From assembly GCA_965662365.1 (NCBI GenBank), contig CBFIHR010000039.1, forward strand, positions 1 to 39,419: 39,419 bases of DNA, given 5' to 3'. A program made the position numbers and the translations under genes. The DNA comes from CAWVWD01 sp965662365. Lineage in GTDB: Bacteria; Bacteroidota; Bacteroidia; Chitinophagales; Saprospiraceae. The notes under the pieces are model-generated. The model saw nothing but the letters and a program-made list of their open reading frames with translations, was not told where the DNA came from and did no database searches. Positions 8,571 to 17,867 of the stretch are shown here, piece after piece (position 1 is the first letter of the stretch; each line of letters starts with the position of its first letter).

Positions 8571-8711
8571 AGCAATCGATTTTATTAAAAATGCTAATCA
8601 AGAATTACCGCTTCTATAAAATTTAAAAAAGTGAATTTCTGATTACAAAATTATGAGTTTTGAAATATTCGTAGCTCGTAATTTGACAATCGCCATCCGA
8701 AATTCTCAATG

Positions 8712-8719
8712 CAAAAGTA
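8712..8719 (-). promoter_or_regulatory. Candidate -7 promoter element for dut
   Basis: On the minus strand TACTTTTG matches TAnnTTTG exactly, about 180 nt upstream of the dut start codon. No clear -33 box was seen. Confidence 0.4.
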
Positions 8720-8792
8720 AATTTATCTTTATATAAAAGGTTAAAATAAGGGAAAGAAATAAAATAGTGTCTCTAAGTAAGAACACTTTTAT

Positions 8793-8816
8793 CCTTTGAA
8801 GTGCAACTTTCAAAGG
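8793..8816. other. Short hairpin in the dut-htrA spacer
   Basis: CCTTTGAA pairs with TTCAAAGG across an 8-nt loop in the divergent spacer of about 560 nt between dut and the protease gene. No T-run follows on the plus strand. Its role is unknown. Apart from this hairpin, the word tracts and the dut promoter, I see nothing else in the spacer. Confidence 0.4.
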
Positions 8817-9088
8817 TGATAACATGGTATTCGTATAAGAATAGTCTTTTAGTTTAGTTTTTAAATCGCTTTATTATAGCTTAGTGATAGTAATGTTTTG
8901 ACACTTTTTCTACTCTATTGCTTACAAAAAAGCTACAATTTTTAAAGATATGTTAAACTAAAACAAAATTTGTAACAGAATCTAACTTACGGCGTTTTAC
9001 AGGCAACTTTTTAAAAAACTTAGAAAAGGTCGAAAAGACGGAATTTAATTTTAATAAAATCACAAAACAGAAAGAACCGATAAAGTCT

Positions 9089-10231
9089 ATGAAACAAATA
9101 ACATCAATGATTTTGGCAGGAATTATCGGCGGACTAATCACTTTAGGTGGGTTTTACTTAATCGCCCCTAATTCACAAGGAGAGACCGTCAAATTAGTCA
9201 ATCAACCTGTCGGTCAAAATTATTCAAGGTTAGCCTCTGATCGAGTTCACGCTACTCCTTTTGATTTTACGGAGGCAGCAGAACGCACGATGCCAGCTGT
9301 GGTACACATTACAGCAAAACAAAATAAAAAAGAAGATACCGAAAAACGTCAACAAAGTCCATTTGAATTTTTCTTTGGTCCAATGGAGAGTATGCCAAAA
9401 CAGGGAACAGGTTCAGGCGTAATTATTGACGAAAACGGATATATTGTTACGAATAATCACGTTGTTGATTTTGCCGATGAAATTACTGTAACCTTGTACG
9501 ATCAACGCAAATTTAAAGCGACAAAGGTCGGTACGGATCCTACTACAGATTTGGCTTTAATAAAGATCGAAGCGGAAGAGTTACCGATTTTAACTTACGG
9601 CAACTCTGATGATGTAAAAGTTGGAGAATGGGTTTTGGCAGTTGGTAATCCGTTCAATTTAACTTCGACCGTTACAGCCGGAATTGTTTCTGCAAAAGGT
9701 AGAAATATTGACATCTTAGAAGGTAGAACTGCAATTGAGTCATTTATACAGACAGACGCTGCTGTAAACCCAGGAAATAGTGGCGGAGCTTTGGTTGATC
9801 AAAATGGAAATTTGATTGGTATTAATACTGCAATTGCATCTCGCACAGGTTCTTTCTCCGGCTATTCGTTTGCCGTACCAACGTCGATTGTGATGAAAGT
9901 CGTTGAAGATTTGAAGGAATTTGGCTCAGCACAGAGAGGATTCATGGGCGTAAGTATTCAAAGTATGGATAGCGAACTGGCCGATGATTTAGGAGTTGAT
10001 ATTATCGAAGGTGTTCATATCGCTGATATTGAAGATGGCGGTGCTGCAGATGATGCCGGTATGAGAATTGATGATATTGTAACCGAAGTTAATGGTCGTA
10101 TCGTAAAAACAGCACCTGAATTACAGGAAATGGTCGGTAGAAATCGTCCGGGTGATGAAGTCGAAGTGACTATAAATCGTAAAGGAACATTAAAGAAACT
10201 TTACATTACACTAAGAGGTAGCGATGATTAA
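9089..10231 (+). CDS. HtrA/Deg-family periplasmic serine protease, single PDZ
   Basis: Envelope quality-control protease of the trypsin-like S1C family. A signal or anchor helix lies at residues ~5-26. The triad is visible as His124 in TNNHVVD, Asp154 in TTDLALIKI, and Ser231 in NPGNSGGAL. The C-terminal ~100 residues form one PDZ domain (GFMGVSIQ, ending VTINRKGTLKKLYI). At 380 residues with one PDZ it resembles DegS in layout rather than two-PDZ DegP. The uncleaved-looking N-terminal helix could keep it membrane-anchored. Between the helix and the protease domain lies a linker, and a PFEFFFG loop near 91-97 resembles the LA-loop insertion of DegP/DegQ. A strong terminator follows. Known family; substrate unknown. 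Confidence 0.92.
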   Translation: MKQITSMILAGIIGGLITLGGFYLIAPNSQGETVKLVNQPVGQNYSRLASDRVHATPFDFTEAAERTMPAVVHITAKQNKKEDTEKRQQSPFEFFFGPMESMPKQGTGSGVIIDENGYIVTNNHVVDFADEITVTLYDQRKFKATKVGTDPTTDLALIKIEAEELPILTYGNSDDVKVGEWVLAVGNPFNLTSTVTAGIVSAKGRNIDILEGRTAIESFIQTDAAVNPGNSGGALVDQNGNLIGINTAIASRTGSFSGYSFAVPTSIVMKVVEDLKEFGSAQRGFMGVSIQSMDSELADDLGVDIIEGVHIADIEDGGAADDAGMRIDDIVTEVNGRIVKTAPELQEMVGRNRPGDEVEVTINRKGTLKKLYITLRGSDD

Positions 10232-10264
10232 ATAGATGAAAGTAATTCAACGTTTGACTCAAGT

Positions 10265-10297
10265 AGATAGAAAGCACGTCAAATGTGCCTTCTATCT
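10265..10297. other. Stable hairpin after the HtrA gene
   Basis: A 13-position stem with one mismatch pairs AGATAGAAAGCAC with GTGCCTTCTATCT around a 7-nt loop, 34 nt after the stop codon. No T-run follows, so it may protect the mRNA 3' end rather than terminate. Confidence 0.45.
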
Positions 10298-10409
10298 AAG
10301 AAGAAAGTAAAGGTTTTTCCTTGTAGAGTTCTGACACTTTAACGTTTTTTATAGCAACTAAGTCAGAACGATATTGTTTTAAGTTTGGGTTTTTCGTTTT
10401 GTTTTGATT

Positions 10410-10441
10410 CCGCTTGTCTTACGAGACAGGCGGTTTTTTTT
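10410..10441 (+). terminator. Terminator after the HtrA gene
   Basis: CCGCTTGTCT pairs with AGACAGGCGG (one G-U) around a TACG tetraloop, followed by eight T. This is the classic intrinsic form. Confidence 0.9.
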
Positions 10442-10489
10442 GACTTCACTCGCTAACTTCCACCCCTAACCTTGTAGTGATAAACTGAT

Positions 10490-11389
10490 TTAGTTATTAA
10501 TCATTTTTACTCCAAATTTCATTTGTTTCTCCTCGTCGGGTTCTAATATCCACAAACCGTTTTTATTATTAAAAGCATCAACATTACAAGTCATTGGTTC
10601 GATAGCAATAGATTGACGCAGATCAGGCGTATAGACTTGAAAATATGGAAAAATATCCGTCTCTTGCCAAATACTTAGCGTAGTTGTTGTAGATTGTAAT
10701 ATAACTGCCCCCCTTTTTGAATCTGAATTATTAAAAATAAAGCAATTATCTAAATGCGTATTTTCGATTGCTTTTAGCTTTGAAAAATTCGTATAATCTG
10801 CCGTTTTACCATTTGGAATCATCCGCTTATCGACTTCAACCGACTGACATTCAGAAAACTGCATTTTTAAAGTATCAATAGTTGTGGTATCTAATTTAAA
10901 ATAAGGATGCCAACCTAAACCTATTGGCATTGCTGTATTTCCTGTATTCGTGATTTTTATTTGAATCATTAATTCCGAAGCCGTCAAGATATATTTTACA
11001 TAAAAATCAAATGGAAAAGGGTAATATTCTATCCCTTCAAAATTTCCCTTTAACTCAATAACAGCTTGATTATCGTTCTCATCTTGATAAATAATTTCCA
11101 TTGGAATCGGCTCTAAAAAACCATGTAAATTATTATTCGTATTGGTATCATTAATTGGAAATTGATACGATTTCCTATCAAACGTATATCGGCCATCTTT
11201 CATACGATTTGGAAACGGTAATAGGAAATGACTTTTAGAAAATAACTTAGCAACCGTATCGTTAGCCGATTGATAACTATCCAAAATTGATAAAGAGATG
11301 CTACCGTTGAATAATTGTAAATCACCTAATACACCACCTAATGATGGAAAAATTTCGACTTGACTTTTATTAGTTTTTAGTGTAATCAT
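10490..11389 (-). CDS. Aldose 1-epimerase (galactose mutarotase family)
   Basis: Interconverts alpha and beta anomers of aldoses. The 299-residue beta-rich protein has FPNRMKDG near residue 59 with the substrate-binding Arg. NNLHGF near 87 and GLGWHPYF near 157 hold the two active-site histidines, and AIEPMTC near 271 holds the catalytic Glu. All key residues of the mutarotase superfamily are therefore present. Exact sugar is not determinable: the family also includes glucose-6-phosphate 1-epimerases, and no galactose operon surrounds it. No signal peptide was seen, so it is probably cytosolic. It lies downstream of prfC on the same strand but is separated by a strong terminator. Confidence 0.87.
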   Translation of the reverse strand: MITLKTNKSQVEIFPSLGGVLGDLQLFNGSISLSILDSYQSANDTVAKLFSKSHFLLPFPNRMKDGRYTFDRKSYQFPINDTNTNNNLHGFLEPIPMEIIYQDENDNQAVIELKGNFEGIEYYPFPFDFYVKYILTASELMIQIKITNTGNTAMPIGLGWHPYFKLDTTTIDTLKMQFSECQSVEVDKRMIPNGKTADYTNFSKLKAIENTHLDNCFIFNNSDSKRGAVILQSTTTTLSIWQETDIFPYFQVYTPDLRQSIAIEPMTCNVDAFNNKNGLWILEPDEEKQMKFGVKMINN

Positions 11390-11466
11390 CTATTTTTTGA
11401 CTTTTGATACAACCTCTTTATTTTCTGTTTTCAACTGTCACAGAAATATTGACTGAATGCTTTACC

Positions 11467-11512
11467 AAAAAGCGTTATTAACAAAGTATCGATACTTTAT
11501 TAATAACGCTTT
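11467..11512 (-). terminator. Long near-perfect palindromic terminator of prfC
   Basis: AAAGCGTTATTAA (11469-11481) pairs with TTAATAACGCTTT (11500-11512). After one mismatch the inner 16 nt AAAGTATCGATACTTT are also self-complementary, giving a 44-nt inverted repeat with virtually no loop. On the minus strand it is followed by a T-run. Confidence 0.75.
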
Positions 11513-11543
11513 CAAAACTCTCTGTTGATTAACTCTTGAGAAT

Positions 11544-13127
11544 TTAAAACTCCGATTTAAAATGAAAGGAAACTTCTGGATAAGTTTCTTGAACCATTTG
11601 TAAAGCCCATTTGGACTCTGCTAAAAATACAGGATTTCCATCTTTATCTTCTGCCATATCACGACGACGACGCTCTCTGAACTCTTCGAATTTTTTATCA
11701 TCTGTCCAACTTAACCAACAAGCTTTATGCAAATTAATGGGTTCATAACCACATTTTGCACCATATTCATGTTCCAAACGATATTGAATCACCTCAAACT
11801 GTAATGCTCCGACCGTTCCGATAATTGTAGAATTAGTCATTTCTTTGAAAAACATCTGAGCCACACCTTCATCCATTAATTGTCGAATACCTTTTTTCAG
11901 TTGCTTTGACTTCATTGGATCAAGGTTGACAATCGTTCTAAACTGTTCTGGCGAGAAGCTTGGAATGCCTTTGAAATGTAACTTCTCCCCTTCCGTAATT
12001 GCATCACCGATTTTGAAATTACCAGAATCGTACAAACCGACAATATCACCTGGATAAGCCTCATCAACCACCGATTTTTTGGAAGCCATGAAAGCCGTAG
12101 GGTTCGAAAACTTGATTTTTTTACCTTTTCGAACGTGTAAATAATTCGTATTACGTTGGAATAAACCCGAGCAAATGCGTACAAAAGCAATTCTATCACG
12201 ATGCTTCGGATCCATGTTCGCATGAATTTTAAAAATAAACCCGGAGAATTTATCCTCGTTCGGTTCTACTCTTCGTTCTTCAGTCACTCGTGCTAAAGGC
12301 GTCGGTGCTATGTCCACAAAACAATCCAACAATTCTTTTACACCAAAGTTATTAATTGCACTACCAAAGAAAACCGGCGAAATTTTACCATTCAAATAAT
12401 CTTCCTGCTTAAACTCAGGGTACACCTCATTTACCAACTCGACCTCTTCCCGCAACTCTTCTGCGGCTTCCTCTCCAATGATATCGACCAATGCAGGATC
12501 ATCTAAATCCTCAAATTTTACCGTTTCCTCCTCTGACTTACGTTTGCCGTGCGGATTGAATAAAATCAAACTTTGATCATAAATATTATAAACGCCCTGA
12601 AAACGCTGCCCCATTCCGATTGGCCAACTCAACGGACGCACCTTAATATCCAGTTTCTCTTCTACTTCATCTAACAAGTCAACCGCATCTTTCCCCTCTC
12701 TATCCAATTTATTGATAAATACAATAATTGGCGTGTCTCGCATTTTACAAACTTTGACCAGTTTCTCCGTTTGTGTCTCCACACCTTTCGCTACATCGAT
12801 CACCACAATTACACTATCGACAGCCGTCAAGGTTCGATACGTATCTTCCGCAAAATCTTGGTGACCAGGCGTATCTAAAATATTAATTTTTTTATTGCGA
12901 TACTCGAATGCCATTACCGAAGTCGCAACCGAAATACCACGCTGACGCTCAATCTCCATAAAATCGGACGTTGCACTTCGTTTGATTTTATTCGATTTTA
13001 CCGCTCCTGCCTCTTGAATAGCACCACCGAAAAGTAGCAATTTCTCCGTCAAGGTTGTCTTACCAGCATCTGGGTGACTGACTATTCCGAAAGTTCGACG
13101 GCGATTGATTTCTTGTTGAAAACTCAT
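11544..13127 (-). CDS. prfC: Peptide chain release factor 3
   Basis: GTPase that removes RF1/RF2 from the ribosome after termination. G1 SHPDAGKTT lies at residues ~16-24, switch I QRGISVATSV near 63, G3 DTPGHQDF near 88, and G4 NKLDRE near 142. The following domains match RF3, including the C-terminal GYEPINLHKACWL region. I set the start at ATG 13127 (MSFQQEINRRR), giving 527 residues, close to the E. coli RF3 length. The frame stays open to 13274, but that extension would translate a word-repeat leader and the rpsT terminator, so it is rejected. The gene lies downstream of rpsT on the same strand. Confidence 0.95.
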   Translation of the reverse strand: MSFQQEINRRRTFGIVSHPDAGKTTLTEKLLLFGGAIQEAGAVKSNKIKRSATSDFMEIERQRGISVATSVMAFEYRNKKINILDTPGHQDFAEDTYRTLTAVDSVIVVIDVAKGVETQTEKLVKVCKMRDTPIIVFINKLDREGKDAVDLLDEVEEKLDIKVRPLSWPIGMGQRFQGVYNIYDQSLILFNPHGKRKSEEETVKFEDLDDPALVDIIGEEAAEELREEVELVNEVYPEFKQEDYLNGKISPVFFGSAINNFGVKELLDCFVDIAPTPLARVTEERRVEPNEDKFSGFIFKIHANMDPKHRDRIAFVRICSGLFQRNTNYLHVRKGKKIKFSNPTAFMASKKSVVDEAYPGDIVGLYDSGNFKIGDAITEGEKLHFKGIPSFSPEQFRTIVNLDPMKSKQLKKGIRQLMDEGVAQMFFKEMTNSTIIGTVGALQFEVIQYRLEHEYGAKCGYEPINLHKACWLSWTDDKKFEEFRERRRRDMAEDKDGNPVFLAESKWALQMVQETYPEVSFHFKSEF

Positions 13128-13140
13128 TTCTAAATTCGTT

Positions 13141-13171
13141 TCTCGCAGATTTCGCAGATGCCACAGACTGA
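13141..13171 (-). repeat. Word repeat in the prfC leader
   Basis: On the plus strand TCGCAGAT occurs twice within 17 nt, followed by CCACAGACTGATTA, ending 13 nt from the prfC start codon. On the sense strand this reads as repeated TCTGYG words. It is similar in position to the tracts before dut, nadD and sucB, though not G-poor. Confidence 0.4.
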
Positions 13172-13235
13172 TTACTAATATTTTAATAAAAAAGTCTACG
13201 AAATTAGTGAAATTTGCGGGAGGTATAACGATGTA

Positions 13236-13269
13236 CAAAAGGGCGTACTTCATAGTAGAAATACGCCCT
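13236..13269 (-). terminator. Terminator of rpsT
   Basis: AGGGCGTA (13240-13247) pairs with TACGCCCT (13262-13269) around a 14-nt loop. On the minus strand the stem is followed by TTTT. It sits about 80 nt after the rpsT stop. Confidence 0.65.
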
Positions 13270-13348
13270 CTCAAGCTGTTTATTTATTTAAGCATTAGTA
13301 GCTTTACAGAATTTTACAGAATACTGTCTCCTACTTGTTGCCAACTAA

Positions 13349-13600
13349 CTAAAGGCTATTAACGTGTTTTGTTAATTTACTCTTTAAATTGCTTGCTTTG
13401 TTATTATGCCAAGTACCTCTTTTCGCTAATTTGTCAATCATAGCGATAACTTTAGGTAATAATGACTCTGCATCAGATTTCTCAGTAATGCCACGTAACT
13501 TAGCGATTGCAGTACGAGCCGATTTTTTGTAGTAACGGTTGTGCAATCTTTTCTTCTCATCCTGACGGATTCTCTTCTTTGCTGACTTGTGATGTGCCAT
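13349..13600 (-). CDS. rpsT: 30S ribosomal protein S20
   Basis: Primary-binding 16S rRNA protein of the small subunit. The 83-residue, highly basic, all-helical protein begins MAHHKSAKKRIRQDEKKR and contains NRYYKKSARTAIAKLR, both typical of S20. The C-terminal half has GTWHNNKASNLKSKL, matching the conserved ...KGxxHxNKAARxKSxL pattern. The ATG start is unambiguous. An exact TAnnTTTG promoter element lies about 115 nt upstream, so the gene probably drives its own short transcript ending at the terminator before prfC. Confidence 0.96.
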   Translation of the reverse strand: MAHHKSAKKRIRQDEKKRLHNRYYKKSARTAIAKLRGITEKSDAESLLPKVIAMIDKLAKRGTWHNNKASNLKSKLTKHVNSL

Positions 13601-13714
13601 TGTATAATTATTATTGTATAAATTCTTTATTAATTTTAATCGAATTACTATCGAACCTTTTGAAAATCAATGTCTTAAATCTTATCTCAAAACACTAATT
13701 TCTTAAAGCGATTG

Positions 13715-13722
13715 CAAAGGTA
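13715..13722 (-). promoter_or_regulatory. Candidate -7 promoter element for rpsT
   Basis: On the minus strand TACCTTTG, followed by C, matches the TAnnTTTGC form of Bacteroidota promoters exactly. It lies ~115 nt upstream of the rpsT start codon. Confidence 0.55.
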
Positions 13723-13944
13723 AAGTTTTTTGAATAAAAATAAAACTTTAGGTGTTTTTTTTGAATTAATACCATCATTCTACCCTTACAAAGTATTCTC
13801 ACAAAGATATAAAACTCCTCAAAACTTATTAATAAGGTATCCTGTTTTACTTTTTAAAATTTAAAAAAATCCGCTAAAATTGATTTTTTTAAACATTTTT
13901 CATATATAGTTTTCTATATATTTTATTAAAAATCAAATTTTATA

Positions 13945-13952
13945 TACATTTG
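13945..13952 (+). promoter_or_regulatory. Candidate -7 promoter element for the sucA operon
   Basis: TACATTTG matches TAnnTTTG exactly, ~212 nt before sucA. A weaker alternative, CAACTTTG at 14135-14142 with a TTG about 20 nt upstream of it, would give a short leader of ~20 nt. The ~466 nt between rpsT and sucA holds these elements and no gene. Confidence 0.35.
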
Positions 13953-14164
13953 AGTTACAGATGTTTGATTATGAATATTAGGCATTTAAGATTTTATAGG
14001 ATTTTGGGTAGAATATCATGTATTATTCCCTATAAACCTGTAAAATTGTAATTAATTTATAAATAACTAACAAAAGATATTAATTGACAAAATAGCTTTT
14101 TCTTGTTATCAATTGGTAATCAACAATTTAAAAGCAACTTTGCTAAAAACTAAGGAAATTTTCC

Positions 14165-16933
14165 ATGAGTGACTATTCATTTATTTTCAATGCTCACCCG
14201 AGCTTTATTGATAATCTATATCAACAATATAAAGCAAATCCAGAGTCGGTTGACTCATCTTGGAGATTGTTTTTTGAAGGCTTTGAATTTGGAGGCAACT
14301 CAGCAGATGGTACGCCGTCCGCTCCTTCGACTGTTCAAACTAAAAACGGTGAAATTGAATTCACAACGAAAGAATTACAAGTAGTCGGAATGATTAACGG
14401 TTATCGTCGTAGAGGGCATTTGTTATCCAGTACAAACCCGATTAAACAACGAGATGATCGTCATCCGAAATTAGACTTAGCCGATTACGGTTTGTCGGAA
14501 GCGGATTTAGATCAACGCTTTATCGCTTCTCGTGAAATCAATATGGAACCGGGAGCGACACTGCGTGAAATTATCAATCGTTTACACAAGATTTATTGTG
14601 GTAATATCGGTTTAGAAACCTACCAAATTCACACAAAAGCCAGACGACGTTGGTTGCGAGAACGTTTAGAGTCTTTCAATGATGATGACTACGGGCTATC
14701 ATTAGAAAAGAAAAAACGTATTTTAGAAAAACTGAATGGTGCGGTTGGTTTTGAAGCTTTTTTAAATAAAAAATACGTTGGACAAAAACGTTTTTCATTA
14801 GAAGGTGGCGAATCTGTGATTGCAGGTTTAGATGCGATTATCAACGAAGGTGGCGAGTTAGGTGTAGAAGAGGTCATCATCGGAATGGCTCACCGTGGCC
14901 GCTTGAATGTCTTAGCAAATACACTTGGAAAAACTTATGATCAACTTTTCAAAGAGTTTGAAAAGCAGGTCGAGCCAGAAGACGTACAAGGAAGTGGTGA
15001 TGTAAAATATCACTTGGGTTACTCTTCGCAAGTGGAGACGCTTCATGGTAAAAAAGTAGAACTAAAATTAGCTCCGAATCCTTCACATTTGGAAGCGGTA
15101 AATACTGTTGTGGAAGGGTTTGCAAGAGCGAAAGCCGATATTTTATACGATTCTGATTATGATAGAATCTTACCAATTTTGATTCATGGTGATGCAGCGA
15201 TTGCTGGTCAAGGTATTGTTTATGAAACAGTACAAATGAGTAAATTGGAAGGTTATTATACCGGTGGAACGATTCATATTGTGATTAATAATCAGGTTGG
15301 TTTTACGACAGATTATCGAGATGCTCGTACCAGTACGTATTGTACTGGTGTCGCAAGTTTGGTCGAAGCTCCAGTTTTACACGTTAATGGTGACGACCCT
15401 GAAGCAGTTGTTTTTGCGTGTGAAGTAGCGATGCAGTATCGTCAAGAGTTTAACTCTGATGTGTTTATTGACATGGTTTGTTATCGTCGTCATGGACACA
15501 ATGAAGGGGACGAGCCTCGCTTTACACAACCTAAAATGTATGAAGCGATCGATGAGCATCCTGATGTAAGAGAGATTTATAAAAAGGAATTGATTTCTAA
15601 GGGAGATGTCGAAGCAGAATTGACTGAAAAGTTAGACAATGAGTTTAATCAATTCTTACAGGAGCGATTAGAAGAGGTGAAACAAAAAGATTTACCTTAC
15701 AAATATCAAAAACCGGAACAAGCATGGCGAGAATTAAAGCGGACTACTGACCCTACCGACTTTGAAGTGTCACCAGCAACTGGTGTCGATAAAGCGACTT
15801 TGGAACGTATCGTGAATCACTTAATGACAACTCCAGAGGATTTCACGCCAATTAAGCGAGTTGGGCGTTTGTTCAAAAACATGAAAAAGTTAATCGCTAA
15901 TAATACTTATGATTGGGCATTTGCAGAGTTAATGGCTTATGGTTCGATATTGTTAGAAGGTCGTGATGTTCGTATGAGTGGGCAAGATGTCAAACGTGGT
16001 ACGTTCTCACATCGTCACGCGGTATTAATGGATAGAAATAACTATTCAGAATACAATCGCCTGACTGGTTTGGATAACAATCAAGGTCAATTCCGTATTT
16101 TCAACTCTTTCCTTTCGGAATATGGTGTTTTAGGTTTCGAATTTGGTTATTCAATGGCAACGCCAAACAGTTTGGTAATTTGGGAAGCACAGTTTGGTGA
16201 TTTCTTTAATGGTGCTCAAATCATGGTCGATCAGTTCATCATGTCTTCAGAAAGTAAATGGGGACGAATGAGCGGCTTAGTCATGTTATTACCTCATGGT
16301 TATGAAGGTCAAGGGCCGGAACACTCTTCTGCACGATTAGAACGATTTTTACAATCAAGTGCAGAGTTCAATGTGACCGTTGCGAATGTCACAAAACCTG
16401 CGAACTTCTTTCACTTATTACGTCGTCAGTTGGTTCGTCCATTTAGAAAGCCGTTGATTGTAATGTCACCAAAATCATTGTTGCGTTATCCTGAATGTGT
16501 TTCGCCAATCGAAGATTTTGAAGAAGGAACAAACTTCCAAGAAGTTTACGATGATCCGATTGTAGGTAATGACCCTGAATTAGTGAAAAACGTAAAAACG
16601 GTATTGTGGTGTTCGGGTAAGGTGTACTACGACTTATTAGCTAAACAAAAAGAAGACGAACGTTATGACGTCGCTATTTTGAGAGTGGAACAATTGTATC
16701 CTTTCCCGAAAAAACAAGTGGACGCTTTGAACGAAAAGTATGGACACGATACAACGACTCGCTGGGTGCAAGAGGAAGCCTCAAATATGGGAGCTTGGCA
16801 GTACATCTGGTCATTGCGTCAAAATCCGAATATAGAATTAGTAGCTCGTCCATCAAGTGCTTCGCCGGCTTCAGGTTATCAGAAAGTACATAAGGAAGAA
16901 CAAGCTAATCTTGTTGAAAGAGCGTTTAAATAA
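14165..16933 (+). CDS. sucA: 2-oxoglutarate dehydrogenase E1 component
   Basis: Thiamine-diphosphate-dependent decarboxylase of the TCA-cycle 2-oxoglutarate dehydrogenase complex; it forms succinyl-lipoate on E2. The 922-residue protein has the usual length. The N-terminus has the E2-binding start (FNAHPSFIDNLYQQYKANP), then GMAHRGRLNVL near 240 and HGDAAIAGQGIVYE near 341. The ThDP/Mg region and YRRHGHNEGDEP near 440 follow, and the transketolase-like C-terminal half includes EAQFGDFFNGAQ and LPHGYEGQGPEHSSAR. It is the first gene of a three-gene run with the lipoprotein gene (49 nt later) and sucB. Confidence 0.97.
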   Translation: MSDYSFIFNAHPSFIDNLYQQYKANPESVDSSWRLFFEGFEFGGNSADGTPSAPSTVQTKNGEIEFTTKELQVVGMINGYRRRGHLLSSTNPIKQRDDRHPKLDLADYGLSEADLDQRFIASREINMEPGATLREIINRLHKIYCGNIGLETYQIHTKARRRWLRERLESFNDDDYGLSLEKKKRILEKLNGAVGFEAFLNKKYVGQKRFSLEGGESVIAGLDAIINEGGELGVEEVIIGMAHRGRLNVLANTLGKTYDQLFKEFEKQVEPEDVQGSGDVKYHLGYSSQVETLHGKKVELKLAPNPSHLEAVNTVVEGFARAKADILYDSDYDRILPILIHGDAAIAGQGIVYETVQMSKLEGYYTGGTIHIVINNQVGFTTDYRDARTSTYCTGVASLVEAPVLHVNGDDPEAVVFACEVAMQYRQEFNSDVFIDMVCYRRHGHNEGDEPRFTQPKMYEAIDEHPDVREIYKKELISKGDVEAELTEKLDNEFNQFLQERLEEVKQKDLPYKYQKPEQAWRELKRTTDPTDFEVSPATGVDKATLERIVNHLMTTPEDFTPIKRVGRLFKNMKKLIANNTYDWAFAELMAYGSILLEGRDVRMSGQDVKRGTFSHRHAVLMDRNNYSEYNRLTGLDNNQGQFRIFNSFLSEYGVLGFEFGYSMATPNSLVIWEAQFGDFFNGAQIMVDQFIMSSESKWGRMSGLVMLLPHGYEGQGPEHSSARLERFLQSSAEFNVTVANVTKPANFFHLLRRQLVRPFRKPLIVMSPKSLLRYPECVSPIEDFEEGTNFQEVYDDPIVGNDPELVKNVKTVLWCSGKVYYDLLAKQKEDERYDVAILRVEQLYPFPKKQVDALNEKYGHDTTTRWVQEEASNMGAWQYIWSLRQNPNIELVARPSSASPASGYQKVHKEEQANLVERAFK

Positions 16934-16982
16934 ACGAGTTACAGGTTATGATTTTTCGATAATTCGTATTAATATTATTTAA

Positions 16983-17780
16983 ATGATAAAATATTCATTC
17001 TTTGTTGTATTATGTCTTTTGGCTTTTGTCAATTGTAAAGATGAAACGGCTACTGAAAAGGAAGCGAAACAGGAAACTCGTGAACTTATCGAAGCTGCTC
17101 AAGCGGATAACAAGGTCAAATTATACGATGGAAAGATTGAAGGTAAAGATAATATTGAGGTTCAACTGATTACAGAAGAAAAGAAAGTTAACGGATTTTA
17201 TATCAATCGAGTGCAAGGAGTTTTGTATCCTATAAAAGGCGTCAAACGAGATAACGGAACGTTAGAATTATCAGTTTACGACGATACAGGCGGGACTATC
17301 GAGCTTTTTATTGGCCATCAAGGAGTCGGGACAAGCGAAAGCCCAAATAATACAATAAAAGGAAAATGGTTCAACAAGCAAGAAGATGCTGGTGACGAGC
17401 AGTCAACTTTTACATTTGTAGAAAAAGAGGTAGTCATCGCACAAGAAGATTTGAAATCAATTCAAGGAACTTATGAATATACAATTCAAGGTTACAGTAG
17501 TTCTATCATTATAAAACCGATTGGTAACAAAACGGTGAAGCTACAAAGCATCGTGACTTATGGAAGTTGCACAGGCGAAATTAACGGCGAAGCGTATATT
17601 TACAATAATAAATTAATCAATTTCTTCGGTGAAGATAATTGTTTTTTAAAATTAGAAATCGGAGAAAATACAATCAATGCCAGTGAAATATCTTGTAGTT
17701 TTTATCATGGGCATAGTTGTATTTTTGATGGAACTTATCGCAAAGTAAGCGATGATTCAAAATGGATAATGGATAGTTAA
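16983..17780 (+). CDS. Lipoprotein of unknown function inside the sucA-sucB operon
   Basis: A 265-residue protein with a lipoprotein signal: hydrophobic residues 4-16, then FVNC with Cys19 as the lipidation site. A charged Lys/Glu-rich linker (ATEKEAKQETRELIEAAQ) precedes the folded part. The rest is predicted strand-rich, with two similar-looking halves (YDGKIEGKDNIEVQL and IQGTYEYTIQGYSSSIII) and four Cys in the last ~75 residues (GSCTGE, EDNCFL, ISCSFY, HSCIFD). No family was recognised. It lies 49 nt after sucA and 91 nt before sucB on the same strand, so it is probably co-transcribed, although an exported lipoprotein has no obvious link to a cytosolic enzyme complex. Confidence 0.75.
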   Translation: MIKYSFFVVLCLLAFVNCKDETATEKEAKQETRELIEAAQADNKVKLYDGKIEGKDNIEVQLITEEKKVNGFYINRVQGVLYPIKGVKRDNGTLELSVYDDTGGTIELFIGHQGVGTSESPNNTIKGKWFNKQEDAGDEQSTFTFVEKEVVIAQEDLKSIQGTYEYTIQGYSSSIIIKPIGNKTVKLQSIVTYGSCTGEINGEAYIYNNKLINFFGEDNCFLKLEIGENTINASEISCSFYHGHSCIFDGTYRKVSDDSKWIMDS

Positions 17781-17781
17781 T

Positions 17782-17867
17782 TTAGTGATTAGTGATTAGT
17801 GTTTAAGGTTTAGTAAGTTCAACTTACTAATTACTAATCACTAATTACTAATCACTAATCACTAATA
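17782..17867 (+). repeat. Heptad inverted repeat forming the sucB leader
   Basis: The left arm is built of TTAGTGA units and the right arm of ACTAATC/ACTAATT units. The outer 20 nt of each arm pair with only one G-U, and AGTAAG with CTTACT closes the inner end. The right arm ends 4 nt before the sucB ATG, and 17818-17871 contains no G at all. It fills the whole space between the lipoprotein stop and sucB. Confidence 0.85.

Noticed and set aside
13128..13274. A 49-residue N-terminal extension of release factor 3.
   Set aside because: It translates a word-repeat leader and the rpsT terminator stem; RF3 proteins begin at the MSFQQEI equivalent.
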